A DNA stretch of 21,193 nucleotides from NCBI GenBank assembly GCA_005777415.1, contig SXMI01000047.1, forward strand, positions 1-21,193, written 5' to 3'. Positions 15,684-21,193 of the stretch are shown here, piece after piece. This DNA is from Actinomycetota bacterium. Lineage in GTDB: Bacteria > Actinomycetota > Acidimicrobiia > Acidimicrobiales > Microtrichaceae. The notes beneath the pieces were generated by a model. The model had not been told where the DNA came from. It saw only the letters and a list, made by a program, of their open reading frames with translations, and did not search any database. Within the stretch, counting starts at the first letter, position 1. Each line of letters begins with the position of its first letter. A program made the translations under genes and the position numbers.

Positions 15684-17725
15684 ACCGATCCGACCGGTTC
15701 CCCGCAGTTCCGGACGCATTGCAGCCGTTCGTCGACGCGACCGTGCTCACCAGCGGTCAGGCGCGCACGGCTGCGCTCCTGTGCGCCATGGCAGGTGAGC
15801 GGCGGCCCGAGGTCGTGCTGGCCACCGCCCTGGCGATCCGGGCGCCGTCCACCGGTTCGGTCTGCATCGAGTTGGACCGGATCGCCGAGCAGGTCGTGCC
15901 CGGTCTCGAGGCGCCGTCGGACCCGGTGGTGGCCAACGACTCGGGTGAGTCGACCGCAGGGTCACCCGACCCGGTGGGCGGCGACCCCCGCGACGGCCAG
16001 TTCGTCGGCCGACTCGATGGCCGACTCGATGGCCCACTCGACGATGGTCCGGCTGGTCCCTCGGAACTCGACTGGCCCGAACCCGCCGACTGGGCGCGCT
16101 CGATCCTCGGGTCGCCCATGGCCGACGTTCCGGACGGCGTCGTTCCGGCGCTGGTCGTCGAGGGCGAACGGCTCTACCTGCATCGCCACTGGGTGCTCGA
16201 GCGGTACATCGCGGCCGACCTGACCGAACGCGCCCGGCCGGGTCCCACCGGCTCGACCAACGGCGGCGCGACCAACGACGACGCCGCCGCAACCGGCGAG
16301 GTCCACACCGGTGAGGTCCACGTCCGCAGGATGTTCGAGGCCGCGGCGGCCGCCCGGGGCGGCGGCCCGGTCGATCCGCGCCAACTCGAGGCGGCCCTCG
16401 CAGCGGTCAGGTCGCGACTGGTGGTCGTGTCGGGCGGCCCGGGCACGGGCAAGACGTCGACCGTCGCCACCCTCCTCGCCGCGCTCGTCCGGGCGATGGA
16501 CACCCAGGACCTGGGGTCCCGAGTCCGGCTGGCCGCCCCCACCGGGAAGGCCGCAGCCCGCATGACCGAGGCCATCCGGGGGGCGCTCGGGTTGCTCGAG
16601 GACGAGCTCGACCCGGCCGAACACGACGCCCTCGCCCAACTCGAGGCCACCACGATCCACCGGCTCCTGGGGAGGTCGAACGACGGCGGCTTCGACCACC
16701 GGCCCGGCAATCCGCTCGCCGCCGACCTGGTGATCGTCGACGAGGTCTCCATGGTCTCCGCCGCACTCATGGCCAGCCTGTTGGCTGCGGTGCCGCCCAC
16801 GGCGACCCTCGTGCTCGTCGGGGACCCCGACCAGCTCGCCAGCGTCGAGGCCGGCAGCGTGCTGGGTGACCTCCTGGGTCGCGACCCTGCGGCCGGTGGT
16901 GTCGCGGCACCCCCGGCCGTCCTGGCCGGCAACGCCGTCGAGCTCGCCACGCTCCACCGGGTCGAGGGGGCGGCGCAGATCGGTGACCTGGCGAAGCTGA
17001 TCCGTTCCGGCGGCGCCGACGCAGTCGTCGAGGCGCTGGCGGGCGGCCTGGTCGGGATCCGGTGGATCGATCCGGACACCCCGACCGGTCCGGCGCAGGC
17101 CCGTGCGTTGGATGGCGATCTGCTCGAGCAGGCGGAGTCGCTGATCACCGCAGCCCGACTGGTGGGCTCGACCGGCAACGCGGACGCCGCTGCGCTCCGG
17201 GACCTCCTCGACCAGCTGACCACGATCAAGGTCCTGGCCGCGCTCCGGCGTGGCCCCACCGGCGTGGACGCCTGGAACCGGCGGATCGAGGAGCACCTCC
17301 GCCGGCGGCAGTTGATCGGCTACGACGAGTGGTACTCGGGCCGTCCCGTGATGGTGCTGCGCAACGACTACCTGAACGGCGTCTTCAACGGCGACGTCGG
17401 GGTTGCCGTCCGGGATGCATCCGGCGACCACCATGACGTCTGGTTCCCCCGGGAGCCCGAGCCGCTCGGCGTGCCGTCGGCCCGGCTCGGCGACTACACG
17501 ACCCAGTGGGCCATGAGCATCCACAAGTCCCAGGGATCGGAGTTCGACCACGTCGTGGTGACGCTCCCGCCGCCCCCGTCGCGCATCCTCACCCGTGAGC
17601 TCCTCTACACGGCGGTCACCCGTGCCAAGCAGCAGGTCACGATCGTGGCGACCGAGGCGGCGATCCGGTCGGCGGTCGAACGGCCCGCGGCCCGGGCCTC
17701 GGGACTGACCGACCGCCTGAGTTGA
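15680..17725 (+). CDS. recD: Exodeoxyribonuclease V alpha subunit RecD
   Basis: The 681-residue protein is the 5'-3' superfamily 1B helicase of RecBCD. The N-terminal domain (about 1-200) carries LTSGQARTAALLCAMA and LYLHRHWVLERYIA, typical of RecD. The motor has Walker A GGPGTGKT (252-259, K258), RLAAPTGKAAARM, TIHRLLG, Walker B IVDEVSMVS (D354, E355) and LVGDPDQLASVEAGSVLGDL. The C-terminal motifs are MVLRNDYLNGVFNGDVG, SIHKSQGSEFDHVVV (H615, K616) and LLYTAVTRAKQQVTIV. The start is the GTG of a GTGA overlap with the recB stop, with GGGGAGG about 6 nt upstream. Length is a little above that of E. coli RecD because of low-complexity insertions at about 85-135 and 190-215. All expected helicase motifs are intact. 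Confidence 0.95.
   Translation: MNRSDRFPAVPDALQPFVDATVLTSGQARTAALLCAMAGERRPEVVLATALAIRAPSTGSVCIELDRIAEQVVPGLEAPSDPVVANDSGESTAGSPDPVGGDPRDGQFVGRLDGRLDGPLDDGPAGPSELDWPEPADWARSILGSPMADVPDGVVPALVVEGERLYLHRHWVLERYIAADLTERARPGPTGSTNGGATNDDAAATGEVHTGEVHVRRMFEAAAAARGGGPVDPRQLEAALAAVRSRLVVVSGGPGTGKTSTVATLLAALVRAMDTQDLGSRVRLAAPTGKAAARMTEAIRGALGLLEDELDPAEHDALAQLEATTIHRLLGRSNDGGFDHRPGNPLAADLVIVDEVSMVSAALMASLLAAVPPTATLVLVGDPDQLASVEAGSVLGDLLGRDPAAGGVAAPPAVLAGNAVELATLHRVEGAAQIGDLAKLIRSGGADAVVEALAGGLVGIRWIDPDTPTGPAQARALDGDLLEQAESLITAARLVGSTGNADAAALRDLLDQLTTIKVLAALRRGPTGVDAWNRRIEEHLRRRQLIGYDEWYSGRPVMVLRNDYLNGVFNGDVGVAVRDASGDHHDVWFPREPEPLGVPSARLGDYTTQWAMSIHKSQGSEFDHVVVTLPPPPSRILTRELLYTAVTRAKQQVTIVATEAAIRSAVERPAARASGLTDRLS
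16007..16042 (+). repeat. Three 12-nt tandem units in recD
   Basis: GGCCGACTCGAT occurs twice in perfect tandem and a third time with two changes (GGCCCACTCGAC), encoding GRLD-GRLD-GPLD. It lies in a non-conserved linker of the RecD N-terminal domain. Twelve-base expansion keeps the frame. Confidence 0.8.
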
Positions 17726-17748
17726 ACTGGCCGTTCAGCTGGCTCGAC

Positions 17749-20112
17749 TCACTGCTGGGTCATGATCCGGACCATCTCGGCTGCCGGGTCGGTCTGCAGT
17801 TCACCCGAGACGTCGACGGTCACGTGGCGCAACGTGCCGGAGTAGCGGAACGGAGCCAGGTACTCCGTCGGCTCCACGCTGTCGTAGGCGGCGTAGCCGC
17901 AGCTGAAGCCGACCATGGACAGCAGCGTCGGCGTGGTGGTCGGGATCCGAACCCCTCCGACGGGTGTGCCGTCGACGAGCAGGACGATGTTGAACGGCGC
18001 GCCACGACCGAGGCCCCGTCCCGCAGAGGTGTCGGCCTCGACCTCGACCGCGAGTTCCCGGGCGCCCGCAGGGATTGCCGTCACCGCCGACGCAGTCCAG
18101 CGCTCGATGCCCATGTAGTTGTAGGCGTAGTGGAGGTGGTCGCCCGAGACGAACAGCGCGTAGCCGCCGTGGCGGTTGCCGTGGGTCGCGAGCACCCCTT
18201 CGTCGCCGGGGGCGTAGTCCACCGAGGCGCTGATCCGGTGCGAGCGATTGTTCACACGCGGTGACAACGCGAACGGCAGCGGAGCGGTGTCCGGGTAGAA
18301 GACGTTCACGTCCCGGTGCCCGCCCGGCTGCGGTCGCTTCGTCAGGAGTCGCTCCAGGCTGCCGCTCGCCAGTGGGAGGACGCCGAGCTCCCTGGCCTGG
18401 GTCCACCAGAGATCCCGCAGCTCCGCCAACCGGTCCGGGAAGTCCGCGGCAACGTCGACGGTCTCGGTCGGATCCGAGCTCAGGTCGTAGAGCTCCCACT
18501 CCTCGGCGTCCAAGCGGTCCAGCAGTTCCTCGGTCAGCTTGGTCCCGAACGGGTGACCCCGCTCGATCCCCTCGGCGAGGCTCGGGCCGGGGAACGGGCA
18601 GGTGGCCTTCCACCCGTCGTGGTAGATGCTCCGGTGGCCCATCATCTCGAAGTACTGCGTCCGCCGGACCGGATCCGCATCGGCCGATCCGAACGTGCTG
18701 GCGAAGCTCACCCCCTGCAGGGGTGACTGCTCGACGCCGCGGAGGTGGCTCGGGGGGTCCACCCCCACCACGTCGAGGACGGTGGCGGCCACGTCGATGG
18801 CGTGGACGTACTGGTGGCGCACCTCACCCCGGGCGGCGATCCCGGCCGGCCACGACACGATCAGCGGGTCGGTGATCCCGCCCCGGTAGGTCTCGCGCTT
18901 CCAGCGCCGGAACGGCGTGTCACCGGCCCAGGTCCAGCCCCAGGCGTAGTGGTTGAAGGTGTCCTCGCCGCCCCACTCGTCGTAGACGGCGAGGTTGTCC
19001 TCGAGGGTCTCGGGGGCGAAGTTGAAGAAGAGGCTCTCGTTGCGGGTGCCGTGCTCGCCGCCCTCGGCGCTCGCTCCGTTGTCCGACAGCGCCATGACGA
19101 CCGTGTTGTCGAGCTCGCCGATCGATTCGACGAAGTCGAGGACCCGACCGATGTGGTGGTCGGTCTGGGAGATGAACCCGGCGTAGGTCTCCATCTGTCG
19201 GGCGTACATGCGGCGGGCGTCGTCGCTCAGCGACTCCCAGGCGGGAACGTCGGGGTCACGTTCGGGTAGGACCGCTCCCTCGGGGATCAGCCCCAGGGCC
19301 TGCTGCCGTTCGAAGACGGTCCGGCGGTACTCGTCCCACCCGCCGTCGAACGCGCCCCGGTACCGGTCGATCCACTCGCGCTCCACCTGGTGCGGCGCAT
19401 GTCCGGCGCCGGTGGCGAAGTACAGGAACCAGGGCTTGGCCGGGAACACCGAGTGCAGGTCGGCCAGGAACTGGATCGCGTGGTCGGCGATGTCGGCGTT
19501 CAGGTGGTAGCCGTCAGCCGGCTGCGACGGCTGGGGAACCCAGTGGTTGTCGTGGACCAGGTCCGGGTGGAACTGGTCGGTGTCGCCGCCCAGGAAGCCG
19601 TAGAAGCGCTCGAAGCCCCGGCCGAGCGGCCAGCGGTGGAACGGCCCGGCCTGACTGGCGTCCTGGGGCGGGGTGAGGTGCCACTTGCCGACGGCGAAGG
19701 TGCTGACGCCGTTGGCGACGAGCGACTCCGAGATGAAGCCGTGCTCGAAGCCCATCACCCCGTTGTGCGCCGGGTAGCCGAGCGAGATGTCGGTGACCGC
19801 GGACAGGCCGAGCGTGTGGTGGTTCCGTCCCGTGAGGAGGCAGCCCCGGGTGGGGGAGCACAGCGCCGTCGTCTGGAAGTTGGCGTAGCGGAGTCCCCGG
19901 TCGGCGAGCCGGTCCAGGTTGGGGGTCTCGCAGAGTCCGCCGAACGCCGAGAGCTGTCCGTAGCCCACGTCGTCGAGGACGATCATGAGGACGTTCGGCG
20001 CCCCCTCGGGCGCGGTCGGCGTTGCGGGCCAGGCCGGCGAGGACGTCTCGAGGGTCCGGCCGATCGTCCCCGAGAACGGGGCCCCCTCGGGATGGAACTC
20101 GAGTTCGGCCAC
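17749..20112 (-). CDS. Arylsulfatase, formylglycine (Cys) type, with C-terminal beta-rich extension
   Basis: The 787-residue protein is a family S1 sulfatase. Visible active-site features are metal ligands in LDDVGYG (D47, D48), the formylglycine signature CSPTRGCLLTGR (C85, R89), GKWHL (K143, H145), GAGHAPH (H238) and SDNGASAEGG (D344, N345). Cys85 needs oxidation by a formylglycine-generating enzyme, which is not encoded in this window. Residues from about 560 form a beta-rich extension (for example RISASVDYAPGDEGVLATHG and TVDVSGELQ) common to large actinobacterial arylsulfatases. GTG 20112 is chosen because it lies 2 nt after the stop of the upstream NlpC/P60 gene, suggesting translational coupling; longer in-frame extension would overlap that gene. 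No signal peptide is visible. The natural sulfate ester substrate is unknown. Confidence 0.92.
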   Translation of the reverse strand: MAELEFHPEGAPFSGTIGRTLETSSPAWPATPTAPEGAPNVLMIVLDDVGYGQLSAFGGLCETPNLDRLADRGLRYANFQTTALCSPTRGCLLTGRNHHTLGLSAVTDISLGYPAHNGVMGFEHGFISESLVANGVSTFAVGKWHLTPPQDASQAGPFHRWPLGRGFERFYGFLGGDTDQFHPDLVHDNHWVPQPSQPADGYHLNADIADHAIQFLADLHSVFPAKPWFLYFATGAGHAPHQVEREWIDRYRGAFDGGWDEYRRTVFERQQALGLIPEGAVLPERDPDVPAWESLSDDARRMYARQMETYAGFISQTDHHIGRVLDFVESIGELDNTVVMALSDNGASAEGGEHGTRNESLFFNFAPETLEDNLAVYDEWGGEDTFNHYAWGWTWAGDTPFRRWKRETYRGGITDPLIVSWPAGIAARGEVRHQYVHAIDVAATVLDVVGVDPPSHLRGVEQSPLQGVSFASTFGSADADPVRRTQYFEMMGHRSIYHDGWKATCPFPGPSLAEGIERGHPFGTKLTEELLDRLDAEEWELYDLSSDPTETVDVAADFPDRLAELRDLWWTQARELGVLPLASGSLERLLTKRPQPGGHRDVNVFYPDTAPLPFALSPRVNNRSHRISASVDYAPGDEGVLATHGNRHGGYALFVSGDHLHYAYNYMGIERWTASAVTAIPAGARELAVEVEADTSAGRGLGRGAPFNIVLLVDGTPVGGVRIPTTTPTLLSMVGFSCGYAAYDSVEPTEYLAPFRYSGTLRHVTVDVSGELQTDPAAEMVRIMTQQ

Positions 20113-20114
20113 GC

Positions 20115-21193
20115 TCAGAGGATCCGCGAGGTGCCGGCGAGGTCGGAGTAGCGGGCGTTGTTGACGATCACGCCGTAGGCGGACCCCTTCGCCTCGACGA
20201 CCCGGCCGGCGCCGACGTACATGGTGATGTGCTCGCTGCTCGACGGCCCGTACCCCAACAGGTCCGTCGGTGCGAGCTGTTCGGCGGGAACGGACGGGCC
20301 CGATGCGATCTGGCTGCCCGAGAAGTGCGTGAGCTTGACCCCGCCGAGGTACCAGGCCCGCATCAACAGGCCTGAGCAGTCGTAGGTGTTCGGACCGGAG
20401 GCCGCCCACACGTACCGCTTGCCGACCTGCTGCAGGGCGAAGAGCATCACCGTCATGCGGCGGTCCTCGAGGGTCGACCACTCGGCGAGCAACTGCTGGG
20501 CGATGACGGCCGGATCGCCGATCGGTGTCGGGCCGATCGACTTGGGACTGCCGTCGGTGTTGTAGGCGCCGGGCGCCGGGCGGGCGATGAGGGCGGCGAG
20601 TCGCTCGAGCTCGCGCTGGGCGCCGTCGGCGGCGGCCAGCGCTGCGGCACCGTCGCCGGCTCCGGCCAGCGCGACGGCCGTCCGTCGCTTGGCGGCGGCG
20701 GCCGCGGCGGTGAGTGCGATGTCGGTCGGCCCGACGGGAACCTCGAGCGTGGTGTCGAGGGCGCTCGTCAGCTTGTCCTGCAGGAGTTGGCGGGCGGCGG
20801 TGAGCTCGGCGAGATCCGCAGCGGACGCCGTCAGCTCGGCCTGGTCCCGGAGGACCTGGGTCTCGAGGGTCTGGACCCGACGCTCCATCGAGGTCCGCCG
20901 CTCCGCGTCGGTGGTCTCGAGCCCCTCGATCGACGTGATGATGCGGACCCGCTCGTCATCGACCTGGATCTTGGGGCCGATGAGGGCGTCGCCGTTGATG
21001 AAGGCGGTGACCGCCCTGGCCTTGCGCTTCTCGGCGAGCTGGGTGATCCGGTTGCGGAGGTCGTCGATCTGGTTGGCGGCGTCCTGGACGCGAGCGGTCA
21101 GGACACCGCGGCGGGCCGGCAGCGCGTCGAGCTCGGCCACGCCCTGGCCCAACGGGAGTTGGACGCCCTCGATCGAGTCGTCGACCGGGGCCG
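20115..21193 (-). CDS. NlpC/P60 family peptidoglycan hydrolase, N-terminus cut by window edge
   Basis: The frame is open to the window edge, so the start (and any signal peptide) lies outside. The visible 359 residues begin with a long alpha-helical region rich in Ala, Leu, Arg and Glu (for example ARVQDAANQIDDLRNRITQLAEK and ERRVQTLETQVLRDQAEL), probably coiled coil, as in RipA/PcsB-like hydrolases. An Ala-rich linker follows. The C-terminal NlpC/P60 domain has LQQVGKRYVWAASGPNTYDCSGLL with the catalytic Cys, SSSEHITMYVGAGRVVEA with the catalytic His, and a closing VIVNNARYSDLAGTSRIL. Such enzymes cut the D-Glu to diaminopimelate bond of peptidoglycan stems outside the membrane. The sulfatase follows after 2 nt. 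An internal TTG at 21152 is not the likely start. Confidence 0.9.
   Translation of the reverse strand, partial: APVDDSIEGVQLPLGQGVAELDALPARRGVLTARVQDAANQIDDLRNRITQLAEKRKARAVTAFINGDALIGPKIQVDDERVRIITSIEGLETTDAERRTSMERRVQTLETQVLRDQAELTASAADLAELTAARQLLQDKLTSALDTTLEVPVGPTDIALTAAAAAAKRRTAVALAGAGDGAAALAAADGAQRELERLAALIARPAPGAYNTDGSPKSIGPTPIGDPAVIAQQLLAEWSTLEDRRMTVMLFALQQVGKRYVWAASGPNTYDCSGLLMRAWYLGGVKLTHFSGSQIASGPSVPAEQLAPTDLLGYGPSSSEHITMYVGAGRVVEAKGSAYGVIVNNARYSDLAGTSRIL

Noticed and set aside
11811..15719. A 1302-codon open frame on the minus strand opposite recB
   Set aside because: It is antisense to recB, shows no recognisable domain, and its composition (Arg, Gly, Asp, Val rich) is that of a reverse-frame shadow in high-GC DNA. 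The RecB frame has all family motifs.
17726..17748. A bidirectional terminator between convergent recD and the sulfatase
   Set aside because: The 23-bp gap contains no stable inverted repeat that I can find.

Overview
The window is a gene-dense, very GC-rich bacterial chromosome segment with no tRNA, rRNA, CRISPR array or insertion sequence that I can see. Frequent GTG starts, universal TGA stops, strong G/C bias at third codon positions, a recC-recB-recD gene order like that of mycobacteria and a DUF3556 membrane protein point to Actinobacteria. I would guess a deep-branching group such as Acidimicrobiia, but that placement is inference.

Layout. A 3'-truncated DUF3592 membrane protein (1-379, minus) is divergent from a DUF808/YedI-like membrane protein (518-1465, plus). 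Next on the minus strand come an exonuclease III (1498-2325) and a DUF3556 multi-pass membrane protein (2368-4062). The latter is divergent from a CrtI-like FAD oxidoreductase (4142-5545, plus), which converges on a zinc-independent MDR oxidoreductase (5554-6588, minus). A TMEM175-family potassium channel (6735-7460, plus) and a secreted protein with a 23-residue pure threonine run (7573-8412, plus) follow. The centre is a complete recC-recB-recD operon (8521-17725, plus), with GTGA stop/start overlaps at both internal junctions. On the minus strand, converging on recD, are a large formylglycine-type arylsulfatase (17749-20112) and, just upstream of it, an NlpC/P60 peptidoglycan hydrolase with a coiled-coil N-terminus that runs off the window (20115-21193).

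Most notable observation. recB is not one open reading frame. Two in-frame TAG codons (12330-12332 and 12354-12356, codons 82 and 90) lie between helicase motif Ia and the STIHGFC motif. No frameshift is involved, and the reading frame, codon pattern, ATPase motifs and nuclease active site are otherwise intact on both sides. All twelve gene ends visible in the window use TGA, so TAG occurs inside a gene only at these two sites. Explanations are recent inactivation, sequence error, or amber readthrough/recoding; the sequence alone cannot separate them.

Functionally, recBCD with exonuclease III forms a DNA repair content (double-strand break resection and abasic-site repair), though the two loci are 6 kb apart and not co-transcribed. 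The other genes look like unrelated housekeeping, membrane and envelope functions. No stretch longer than about 150 bases lacks a gene. Several gaps hold TANNNT -10-like hexamers, three of them 6-8 nt before GTG starts, which suggests leaderless transcripts.
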